From: Lysobacter enzymogenes
GTDB lineage: Bacteria; Pseudomonadota; Gammaproteobacteria; Xanthomonadales; Xanthomonadaceae
NCBI RefSeq assembly: GCF_900106525.1
Contig: NZ_FNOG01000010.1
Coordinates: 167,164 to 231,163, forward strand
Direction: 5' to 3'
Length of the DNA stretch: 64,000 nucleotides
Shown: positions 37,601 through 45,764 of the stretch, piece by piece
Layout: the number at the start of each line of letters is the position of its first letter
How positions within the stretch are numbered: position 1 is the stretch's first letter
Notes under the pieces: model-generated
Told to the model about the DNA's origin: nothing
Seen by the model: only the letters and a program-made list of their open reading frames with translations
The model's database searches: none
Made by a program: the position numbers and the translations under genes

Positions 37601-38457
37601 GCGACGGCTATGCCGACACCGTCTACGCCGGCGACCTCAACGGTGCGGTGTGGAAGTTCGATCTGCGCAACAACTCCGTCGCCTTCAACGGCGCGCCGCT
37701 GTTCATCGCCCGCTCGCAGGACGACTACAACAAGCGCCAGCCGATCATCGGCGGCTTCGAAGCCACCACCGTGCGCAACAACGTGATGATCTACTTCGGC
37801 ACGGGCAGCTTCGCCTTCACCAACGATCCGACCAACAAGGATATGCAGAGCATCTACGGCATCATCGACAACGGCACCGTCGTCGATGGCCGCAGCAAGC
37901 TGCGTCAGCAGTTCATCAGCGCCGAAGCGAACGGCTCGCGCATGATCAGCAACAGCCGCCTGGCGGCGGCGCAGCGCGGTTGGTTCATCGACCTGGGGGT
38001 GGATACGTCCGGCGGCGGCAACCCGGTGGCCACCGGCGAGCGCATGATCGGCTACCCGCGCCTGCAGAGCGGCATTCTGTTCGTGCCGACCTACGACCCG
38101 AGCAGCACCGACGCCTGCGCCACCGACGGCAACAATTGGCTGTACGGCCTGGGCGCGGTCGACGGCAGCGCCGGCCTGGACTACGCCACCATCGACGGCC
38201 CGAACGGGACCAAGCTGGCGGCCGGCACCGGTGCGGAGAAGCTCAAGTCCTCGACCAGCACGCCGATCACCGCACCGGTGACCGAAGTGGGGGTGATGGC
38301 GATGGACAAGATCAGCTACGTGTCCGACACCGCCACCGGCAAGGACATCGAGGACGCCAAGAATTCGCGGTGTTCGTTCATGGCGCAGGCGTCCGGCTCG
38401 CGGCCGTACTACCTGCCGCGCCCCTGCGGTCGCCAGTCCTGGCGCCAGATCCGATAA
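34609..38457 (+). CDS. pilY1: PilY1 pilus-tip adhesin/assembly factor
   Basis: 1282 residues. Signal/anchor at the N-terminus (SLITASLLLAGAGAAYWWY), then a von Willebrand A-like domain starting with a MIDAS-like DDSGSM at about residue 54 and running to about 600. The C-terminal half (about 700-1200) is the PilY1 beta-propeller (FVYVGANDGMLHAFDGTDGR, ADTVYAGDLNGAVWKFDLRN). In Pseudomonas PilY1 a DxDxDG-type calcium loop precedes the YAGDL segment; here it reads GATVRDGYADTVYAGD and lacks most acidic ligands. The tail RQSWRQIR closes the protein as in homologues. Confidence 0.93.
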   Translation: MTSYRSLITASLLLAGAGAAYWWYTANALQAEGDLAQSPLNSVVTVPPSFIMAVDDSGSMTFQTLFPGSDGSAFWSVAAEDGTGPNGRGNGYFTGTGATARVRTQNDQYDTGVFHYLIPQRNALIGGRNAIPPFDKFGFARSSDFNPAYFNPDVTYARWKQPNAAQEIVDFPNADPAAASSDPTDVNAAKYDLRGVLMAYDPVNNYSEYFTAPQGMTIPAGTEYYMARNANNVANCGGLTSRNALPNTLDKVATGGLRMSRDCKVAFKYRPAVYFSLSDKAGAGSGYTATPVKIDDACGKGCALYKYEIVSGNYSAADYQKAITNFANWFSYYGNRNRAMKAALTLSLESVTKMNVGMFTINSGGGSYNYTDVAMRDMNSGADKKALYNESLLTLGASGGTPNRWAVRHLGRQFKRTDDAAPVKSACQINAGMLFTDGYSNSGGPGLDTGLLGDGNMPAPLKDSFNNTLADTAAAYYQTNLRPDLAQGKVPVPDACKTTPDDPRLDCNKNPHMNFYGVTLGAKGNIYGNTYDPKTNTPDPYVTFPAWEVRQNDNPSTVDEIWHATMNARGKFINATTPADITNAMREILASVGGGATPSGSLGLTGARVGANTFSVTPSYEIANNGTDWFSKLNADKANFDQVSGKVTFTAMWEASALLEGASRNIRYGALAAGTVKPTLKDFQATNLGATDAAALATLCSDSLQTCSGKFNRIDNGNGIPAAAAVAYLRGSRTDDGKRLRKRTTLLGDIVNSTPVLSAKGDDYGYRGLRTAAGGLDRFNYAAYLKSKVDANRKPFVYVGANDGMLHAFDGTDGREAFGYIPSTALGHMGNLLFPYNAADRNNQIFTHRYFVDGKITVSDAYDGGSWKTVLVGSVGAGGRGVFGMDVSAQTTLNVLWEVTDQSGAANGGNDIGSVLGKAAIVPVIDAGGTVKWKAIFGNGYNSVNGKAVLFVVDMIDGSVKTITAEETGANKPARKKNGLGNVVVIDRYQGTTGATVRDGYADTVYAGDLNGAVWKFDLRNNSVAFNGAPLFIARSQDDYNKRQPIIGGFEATTVRNNVMIYFGTGSFAFTNDPTNKDMQSIYGIIDNGTVVDGRSKLRQQFISAEANGSRMISNSRLAAAQRGWFIDLGVDTSGGGNPVATGERMIGYPRLQSGILFVPTYDPSSTDACATDGNNWLYGLGAVDGSAGLDYATIDGPNGTKLAAGTGAEKLKSSTSTPITAPVTEVGVMAMDKISYVSDTATGKDIEDAKNSRCSFMAQASGSRPYYLPRPCGRQSWRQIR

Positions 38458-38469
38458 CGAGGAACCCAG

Positions 38470-38919
38470 ATGAAGCTGCAGCGGGATAAGCAAACCTCGG
38501 CGCGGGCCGAGCGGGGTTTCACCATCATCGAAATCATGATCGCGCTGGCGATCGTGGCGGTCCTGGTGGGGGTGGCGGTGCCCACCTACCAGGACAGCGT
38601 GCGCAAGAGCCGGCGCGGCCAGGCCAAGGCCGACCTGGCCGAGGCCGCGCAGGCGATGGAGCGCTTCTACACCCTCAACAACTCGTATGTAGGCAGCGGC
38701 AAGACCACCGTGGCCGACTACGCCGGCTTCGGCCAGTCGCCGCAGAAGGGCACCAAGTTCTACGATCTGTCTTTCAGCGGCGCGGTCGCGGCGGGTACGT
38801 TCAAGATCGTGGCCAAGCCGGTCAGCGGCACCGGCCAGGAAAAGGACGTCTGCGGCAGCCTGTCGATCGACAACACCGGCAAGAAAGAGCCGACGACGCC
38901 AGAGAAGTGCTGGAACTAA
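38470..38919 (+). CDS. pilE: Type IV pilin PilE-like protein
   Basis: 149 residues. Leader MKLQRDKQTSARAER before the cleavage site GFTIIEIMIALAIVAVLVGV, then RKSRRGQAKADLAEAAQAME, the usual alpha-helix continuation of PilE pilins, and a small globular domain with a disulfide pair (DVCGSLSID, PEKCWN). As the last gene of the fimT-pilVWXY1 operon it is probably the minor pilin PilE, not the major PilA. Confidence 0.92.
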   Translation: MKLQRDKQTSARAERGFTIIEIMIALAIVAVLVGVAVPTYQDSVRKSRRGQAKADLAEAAQAMERFYTLNNSYVGSGKTTVADYAGFGQSPQKGTKFYDLSFSGAVAAGTFKIVAKPVSGTGQEKDVCGSLSIDNTGKKEPTTPEKCWN

Positions 38920-38942
38920 GGCCGGCGCCCGCCGTCGGCCGC

Positions 38943-38979
38943 GCACGGCCCGCTCGCCGGTTCGGCGGGCGGGCCGTGC
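38943..38979 (+). terminator. Hairpin after pilE
   Basis: GCACGGCCCGCTCGCC, loop GGTTC shared, GGCGGGCGGGCCGTGC; a long GC stem with a G-T pair 24 bases after pilE. Only a short T-run (GTTTGTG) follows, so termination may be partial. Confidence 0.6.
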
Positions 38980-38985
38980 CGTTTG

Positions 38986-39042
38986 TGACTGCAGGGTTTC
39001 TGATCGCAGGGTTCTGACCGCAGGTACCTGACTGCAGGTTCC
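38986..39042. repeat. Four short tandem units before uvrB
   Basis: Units TGACTGCAGGGTTTC, TGATCGCAGGGTTC, TGACCGCAGGTACC and TGACTGCAGGTTCC follow without gaps (14-15 bases each, degenerate). They lie between the pilE hairpin and the uvrB promoter. Function unknown; they could be phased protein-binding sites or simple expansion. Confidence 0.7.
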
Positions 39043-39055
39043 CGCGCCGCCCAGA

Positions 39056-39089
39056 CCGTCTCACCCGCTGAGACGGCATTCGTTAAACT
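39056..39089 (+). promoter_or_regulatory. uvrB promoter region with palindrome
   Basis: A perfect 8-base inverted repeat, CCGTCTCA-CCCGC-TGAGACGG, at 39056-39076, is followed 8 bases later by a -10-like TAAACT at 39084-39089. The palindrome covers the -35 position. It does not match the TTAG-N6-TACTA LexA box I recall for this family, so an SOS operator is not supported. Confidence 0.45.
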
Positions 39090-39119
39090 GCCCGATTCGC
39101 ACAAGCGCGGGCCGCAGCA

Positions 39120-41150
<2,031 letters not shown>

Positions 41151-41225
41151 GACTTCCATGGCCGCGGGTTCGCCGCCGCTGCGGGCCCGCGCCGCGATGA
41201 CGGCTGCGGCGGCGCAAAAAAACGC

Positions 41226-41254
41226 TTGTCCCGCGTCTTGCTCTGGGCTAGACT
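41226..41254 (+). promoter_or_regulatory. Promoter for tRNA-Val
   Basis: TTGTCC at 41226-41231, 17-base spacer, TAGACT at 41249-41254; predicted start about 36 bases before the mature tRNA. Confidence 0.7.
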
Positions 41255-41296
41255 GCGCTCCCTTCGCCGGGGGAGCTTCACGAAAAATTCGGCGAC

Positions 41297-41371
41297 GGGC
41301 GATTAGCTCAGCGGTAGAGCACTACCTTGACATGGTAGGGGTCACAGGTTCGAACCCTGTATCGCCCACCA
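41297..41371 (+). tRNA. tRNA-Val (anticodon GAC)
   Basis: 75 bases with encoded CCA. Acceptor GGGCGAT pairs with ATCGCCC; D arm GCTCAGCGGTAGAGC; anticodon stem CTACC/GGTAG around loop TTGACAT with GAC; T loop GTTCGAACC; discriminator A. Confidence 0.97.
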
Positions 41372-41384
41372 ATTTAAGCGATTG

Positions 41385-41418
41385 AACGGCGGGGCCTTTC
41401 GGGGCCCCGCCGTTTTCG
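41385..41418 (+). terminator. Terminator after tRNA-Val
   Basis: AACGGCGGGGCC, loop TTTCGG shared, GGCCCCGCCGTT followed by TTCG. Strong stem 13 bases after the tRNA. Confidence 0.88.
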
Positions 41419-41858
41419 TATGCGGGGCCTGCTGTCCTCGAGCTGGTATCGCGCCCGCCGTGGTCGTGGCCTCCGGCCGGGCGCAGCTCACGCCCCTTGA
41501 GCCAACTTCGGCAGCGAGGCTCGGGCAGTACCAAGGCGCAGCGGTGCGCCGGCCTGCGAGCCACGGGTTTTCCCATATCGGACAGGGTTTTCGCCCCGCT
41601 GCAGCGGCTTGCGCAGGCCCGCAACCGCCGTCACTTTTTCTTCACGCCATTCAAGCTCGGAAGTAGGCTGCTTTGCCGAATTTGGCGTGTCGACCGGTAT
41701 CTTTTTCGGGCGCTAACTGCTTGCCGGAAGGCGCTTTTTTTCCGCTTCGGAGGCGGCACTGGAACAATTGACAGGGCCGCCCGTCTTGCCGCGTGCGAAC
41801 CCGGCTTCCTATCTTCGGATCGCGGCGATCCGCCGCCTTGCTAACGGAGTAGTAGGTT
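41419..41858 (+). promoter_or_regulatory. Gap with candidate promoter for the 53-residue peptide gene
   Basis: About 440 bases without a convincing gene; base composition is visibly more T-rich than the surroundings near 41640-41780. A promoter-like pair TTGCCG (41786-41791) and TATCTT (41810-41815) with 18-base spacing would start transcription about 37 bases before the peptide ATG. A TTGACA at 41768 lacks a matching -10. Confidence 0.4.
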
Positions 41859-42020
41859 ATGAGCGAACAGACCCGCCTGATCGGCCGCATGGTCGCGATC
41901 GAAGCCGAAGCCACCGACGCCGCCGCCCAGGATGCCGCCTTCGTCACCGCCTCGACCCTGCGCCGCACCGGCCCGTTCGGTGAGATCGACTCCGCCGACA
42001 ACGGCGACCATATTCCGTAA
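41859..42020 (+). CDS. Putative graspetide (RiPP) precursor peptide, 53 residues
   Basis: A very short gene, ATG to TAA, with GGAG 9 bases upstream. The first 28 or so residues (MSEQTRLIGRMVAIEAEATD, then AAAQDAAF) look like an amphipathic leader. The last 25 hold Thr30, Ser32, Thr33, Thr37 and Ser45, followed by acidic residues Glu42, Asp44, Asp47 and Asp50, ending in GDHIP. Hydroxyl plus carboxyl side chains are the substrates for ATP-grasp omega-ester formation. There is no Lys, so lactam cross-links are excluded. Directly followed by a terminator and a convergent MvdD-like ATP-grasp gene. The role as precursor is inferred from this context. Confidence 0.65.
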   Translation: MSEQTRLIGRMVAIEAEATDAAAQDAAFVTASTLRRTGPFGEIDSADNGDHIP

Positions 42021-42053
42021 TCCGGGATTCCCGGATCGCATATGGGGAAAACG

Positions 42054-42090
42054 ACGGGCCGGGAGGCGACGCCTCCCGGCCCGTTCGCTT
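42054..42090. terminator. Bidirectional terminator between peptide and ATP-grasp genes
   Basis: A perfect 14-base-pair stem, ACGGGCCGGGAGGC, loop GAC, GCCTCCCGGCCCGT, with TCGCTTTTA on the right and AAAACG on the left (T-run on the minus strand). It separates the two converging units. Confidence 0.9.
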
Positions 42091-42123
42091 TTATCTGGTT
42101 CGTCTGTCCCGCTTGCGCTGCGC

Positions 42124-43245
42124 TCATTCGCGCATCTGGTACACCCGCGGCAGCGGCAGATGGCGCTGTTCGTCCGGCTCGGCCTCGCCGCGCTCGCCGC
42201 GCGATTCCCAATAGTCGCGATAGCGGTACGCCGGTTCGCGCCAGTCGTAGACGAAGGCCGGATCGCGGCTGCGGATGAAGTGGACGAAGCCGTCGAGCAA
42301 CTGCAGGCCGGGATTGATCGCCTCCAGCCACAGGAACTGGCCCATCTCGTTGACTTCCAGGAACACGTAGCGGCCGTCGCGGGTGACCACGATGTCGATG
42401 CAGCCGAACACCAGCCCCAGCCGCGCCATCAGCTGCAGGCAGCGCGCTTGGACCGCTTCCGGCAGCGGGTAGCGCTCGCAGCCCATGGCCTCGTCGAAGT
42501 CGTTGGCGCGCCAGTCGGTGAGGTAGTGGCCTTCGCGCTGGGAGTGCAGGCGCGCCGGGATCACGGTGTGGCCCATGACCGTCACCCGCAACTCGTAGGC
42601 CTTGTCCAGCAGCGGCTGGTAGATGCCCGGCGCGTTCGACAACGAAGCGTCTTCGCGCAGCAGGTCTTCGCTCAGCGCGGTGGTATAGGTGGCCCAGGCC
42701 TTTTCTTCCGACACCCACGACGCCGCGGTGATCGGCTTGTAGATCGCCTGGCCGCCGTGTTCGTGGAAGAACGCGCGGATCGCGGCGGGGTCGTTGGAGA
42801 TCAGCGTCGGCGGCGTGTCCAGGCCCACCGCGGCGGCGTGGTGCAACTGCACCGCCTTGCGGTCGGCGCGCGATTTGGCCCGCACCGGATTGATCCAGAA
42901 GCGCTCGCGCTGCTCGTCGAGCAGGTTGATGGTCGCGCGCACGAATTCGGTCGATTCGATCTGGGCGAAGCGGGTGTCGGCCGGATGCAGTTGCGACGAG
43001 GATTCGGGCTGATACCAGCGGCGCAGCCACACCGCGTCGATGTCGGCGGTGTCGAAATCGCGCTCGTGGCGCAGGCAGTGCAGCACGGTCGCGGCGGCGC
43101 CGCCGCCGGTGCGCAGACTGACGTGATGTTTCTGCGGATAGTCGTGCGTGTACCAGATATGCACCCGCTCGCCCTCGTTCTCCAGCGCCCAGGCCACCGA
43201 GCGGGCGTGGACGTCCCAGGGGTCGGAGACAATCAATGTCGTCAT
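42124..43245 (-). CDS. MvdD-like ATP-grasp peptide ligase
   Basis: 373 residues. N-terminal pre-ATP-grasp domain (TLIVSDPWDVHARSVAWALE), then a segment typical of graspetide ligases (FWINPVRAKSRADRKAVQLH with TPPTLISNDPAAIRAFF). ATP-grasp core follows: IYKPITAASW (Lys), ELRVTVMGHTVIPARLHSQ, and the metal-binding end CIDIVVTRDGRYVFLEVNEM with GQFLWLE. Known members activate Asp/Glu side chains of a precursor peptide and join them to Ser/Thr or Lys. It starts 11 bases after the ABC gene stop, with AAGGAAA as ribosome site, so both form one operon. RimK and D-Ala ligases lack the NP..R...K-QL pattern. Confidence 0.88.
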   Translation of the reverse strand: MTTLIVSDPWDVHARSVAWALENEGERVHIWYTHDYPQKHHVSLRTGGGAAATVLHCLRHERDFDTADIDAVWLRRWYQPESSSQLHPADTRFAQIESTEFVRATINLLDEQRERFWINPVRAKSRADRKAVQLHHAAAVGLDTPPTLISNDPAAIRAFFHEHGGQAIYKPITAASWVSEEKAWATYTTALSEDLLREDASLSNAPGIYQPLLDKAYELRVTVMGHTVIPARLHSQREGHYLTDWRANDFDEAMGCERYPLPEAVQARCLQLMARLGLVFGCIDIVVTRDGRYVFLEVNEMGQFLWLEAINPGLQLLDGFVHFIRSRDPAFVYDWREPAYRYRDYWESRGERGEAEPDEQRHLPLPRVYQMRE

Positions 43246-43256
43246 GCGCGTTTCCT

Positions 43257-45140
43257 TCAGTCGGTGAGGGCGGGAGCCGGAGGCGGAACGGATTCGGGCG
43301 CGGCGTCGGCGTCGGCGCGCACGGGCGAGGCGGGAGTGTCGGCGTTGCGCGCGGCCGCGGCGTCCGCGCGGCGCTGCTGCATCGCCCACAGCGCGGCGTA
43401 GCGGCCGCCGGCGGCGAGCAGTTCGGCGTGGCTGCCGCGCTCGGCGATGCGGCCGCCTTCCAGCACCACGATCTGGTCGGCGTCGACCACGGTCGACAGG
43501 CGATGGGCGATCACCAGCGCGGTGCGGCCGCGCGCGGCCTGGCCCAGTTCGCGCTGGATCTGGTCCTCGGTGTGCGCGTCCAGCGCCGAGGTCGCCTCAT
43601 CGAAGATCAGGATAGCCGGGCGCTTGAGCAGGGTGCGGGCGATGGCGATGCGCTGCTTCTCGCCGCCGGAGAGCTTGAGCCCGCGCTCGCCCACACCGGT
43701 GTCGTAGCCCTGCGGCAGCGATTGGATGAAATCGTGGATGCGCGCGGCGCGCGCGGCCTCCAGCACTTCTTCGCGGCTGGCGTCGGGGCGGCCGTAGGCG
43801 ATGTTGTAGTACAGCGATTCGTTGAACAGCACCGTGTCCTGCGGCACCACGCCGATGCGCCGGCGCAGCGAATCGGCGGTCACCTCGCGCAGGTCCTGGC
43901 CGTCGACCAGCACGCGCCCGCCGTCGGGGTCGTAATGGCGGTACAGCAGCCGCGCCAGGGTCGACTTGCCGGCGCCGGTGCTGCCCACCACCGCCACGGT
44001 GCGGCCGCTGGGGATGGTCAGGTCGATGCCGGACAGGATCTCGCGCTCGCCGTAGCGGAACGACACGTTCTCGAACCGCACCTCGCCGGCGCCGACCCGC
44101 AGCGCCGGCGCGCCGGGGCGGTCGCGCACCTCCACCGGCTCGTCGAGCAGGGCGAACATGCGCTCCAGGTTGGCCAGCATCTGCTTGCCTTCGCGATACA
44201 CCACGCCCAGGTAGCTCAGCGGCGCGGCCATCTGCAGCAGGTAGGCGTTGACCAGGACCAGGTCGCCCAGGCTCATGCGCCCGGCGACCACGCCGTCGGT
44301 GGCCCGCCACAGCAGTGCGGTCAGGCCCGCGGCGATCAGCGCCGACTGGCCGATGCCCAGCAGCGAGGCCGCCTTCAGGCTGCGCACCGCGCTGTCTTCC
44401 AGGTTGCGCAGGCGGCGGTCGAAGCGCTCGGTCTCGAAGGCTTCGTTGTTGAAGTACTTGACCGTCTCGTAGTTGAGCAGCGAATCCACCGAGCCGGCGC
44501 TGGCCTCGGTGTTGGCCTCGTTCATTTCCCGGTACCAGCGCAGCCGCCACTCGGTCATGCGGTAGGTGAAGGCCATGTACAGCGCCAAGGTGACCAGGGT
44601 GATCGCGGCGAACGAGAGGTCGTAGCCGGCGACCAGGATCGCGACGATCAGCGCCAGCTCGACCAGGGTCGGCACCACCATGTACAGCACGGTGTCGAGC
44701 AGCTCGGAGATCGAGCCCATGCCGCGCTCCAGGTCGCGGCCGACCGCGCCGGTGCGGCGGTCCAGGTGGAAGCGCAGGCTCAGCGCATGCAGGTGCTCGA
44801 ACACCCGCAGCGCGACTTCGCGCGAGCTGCGCGCCATCACCCGCGCGAACACGACGTTGCGCAACTCCTGCAACACCGAGGAGGCCAGCCGCAGCGCGCC
44901 ATAAGTCATCAGCAGCGCGACCGGTACGGTCAGCGGGGTCGGCTTGAGATCGAGCGCGTCGATCAGTTCCTTGAGCACCAGCGGCAGCCCGACCAGGGCC
45001 AGCTTGGTGCCCACCACCAGAGCCAGGCCCAGCAGAACCCGGCCGCGGTAATGCCAGACCGTCGGCAGCAGGCGCCGCAGCACGGTCAGGGCGGAGCCGC
45101 TGGCGGTCGCCGCGGCGGGAGCAGGGGATTCGTCGTTCAT
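43257..45140 (-). CDS. ABC transporter, fused permease-ATPase (Atm1/ABCB type)
   Basis: 627 residues. Six-helix exporter domain (about 25-320) followed by the ATPase: Walker [14 protein letters not shown]-loop [18 protein letters not shown], signature [14 protein letters not shown], Walker [14 protein letters not shown]. The cytoplasmic region [14 protein letters not shown] is the Atm1/HMT marker. There is no N-terminal C39 peptidase, so it would not itself remove a leader. It is the first gene of a two-gene operon with the ATP-grasp ligase, like the MvdE position in microviridin clusters, so peptide export is plausible; thiol/metal-conjugate export is the alternative. Confidence 0.88.
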   Translation of the reverse strand: MNDESPAPAAATASGSALTVLRRLLPTVWHYRGRVLLGLALVVGTKLALVGLPLVLKELIDALDLKPTPLTVPVALLMTYGALRLASSVLQELRNVVFARVMARSSREVALRVFEHLHALSLRFHLDRRTGAVGRDLERGMGSISELLDTVLYMVVPTLVELALIVAILVAGYDLSFAAITLVTLALYMAFTYRMTEWRLRWYREMNEANTEASAGSVDSLLNYETVKYFNNEAFETERFDRRLRNLEDSAVRSLKAASLLGIGQSALIAAGLTALLWRATDGVVAGRMSLGDLVLVNAYLLQMAAPLSYLGVVYREGKQMLANLERMFALLDEPVEVRDRPGAPALRVGAGEVRFENVSFRYGEREILSGIDLTIPSGRTVAVVGSTGAGKSTLARLLYRHYDPDGGRVLVDGQDLREVTADSLRRRIGVVPQDTVLFNESLYYNIAYGRPDASREEVLEAARAARIHDFIQSLPQGYDTGVGERGLKLSGGEKQRIAIARTLLKRPAILIFDEATSALDAHTEDQIQRELGQAARGRTALVIAHRLSTVVDADQIVVLEGGRIAERGSHAELLAAGGRYAALWAMQQRRADAAAARNADTPASPVRADADAAPESVPPPAPALTD

Positions 45141-45764
45141 CGGCCGCCGCGGCGTGGACGCAAGAGCGCAGGCGCGCGACCTGCGGCGAGGAAGGCGCGG
45201 GAATTGCCGAGGCGTCGCGAGACGAGGGCAGGGCGATAGTGGGCGACCGCGTCGGCGGGCCGGGGCGCCGCTCGGCGCCGGCATCTAGCTGCGCGGCCTT
45301 GGAAAATCCTTGTCGACGACGGCGTCCCGCAGCCGCAAGCGAGGCGGCCGGCTTCCCTGATTCCCATCACGTCCCCACGCAGATGGCGTCCTTGAAGCCT
45401 CCACAGTAACGCAGCGCGGCGCGCTTTCCGTGTGCGTCGCGTCGCGGTACGTCCGTGTCGGCGTCAGCGTTGGGGGCGGTGGCGGTCGGGGGCGTCGCGG
45501 CCGGGGCCGGCGCTTGCGCGCATCGCGCGGTAGCGGTCCGCGCGCGTCGGCGAGCCGGGGTTGCATGGAAGCAGGTGGCGCCGCGCATGCCCGCAATGGG
45601 CCGCGGCGCCGTTCGTCACTGCCTTTGCGCGTCCGCCGGTCGCAGCACCGACGATGCCGCCGGGCGCCTTACAGCGTGGTCAGCCGATCCAGCCGCATCG
45701 CAGGCGCTGCGCCTGCGATGCGGGTTCGCAACGCGCGCCGTGGCGCCGGCGCGTTGGGTTGCGC
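45141..45764. other. Gene-free stretch with a long palindrome
   Basis: 624 bases without a gene I can support; the open frames are arginine-rich shadows. It must hold the promoter of the ABC/ATP-grasp operon, but no clear -35/-10 pair was found. The one notable element is a near-perfect palindrome at 45694-45722. Confidence 0.5.
45694..45722. repeat. 14-base inverted repeat after the FG-GAP gene
   Basis: CGCATCGCAGGCGC, a single T, GCGCCTGCGATGCG. Both arms match perfectly. It lies 43 bases beyond the FG-GAP stop. No T-run follows on the minus strand, so it may be an mRNA-stabilising hairpin or a dimeric protein site, not a terminator. Confidence 0.7.

Noticed and set aside
39056..39076. LexA/SOS box before uvrB
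   Set aside because: Palindrome does not match the SOS box known for Xanthomonadaceae (TTAG-N6-TACTA).
41382..41666. 94-codon frame after tRNA-Val
   Set aside because: Starts inside the tRNA terminator, has no ribosome site, and the translation is low in structure-forming content.
42124..43245. RimK-, glutathione synthetase- or D-Ala ligase-type assignment of the ATP-grasp gene
   Set aside because: The pre-ATP-grasp region and the Asn-Pro/Lys-Gln-Leu pattern fit the MvdC/MvdD peptide maturase branch better.
45285..45596. Short arginine/proline-rich frames in the gap before the FG-GAP gene end
   Set aside because: No ribosome site, no conserved look, and several overlapping frames of equal quality.
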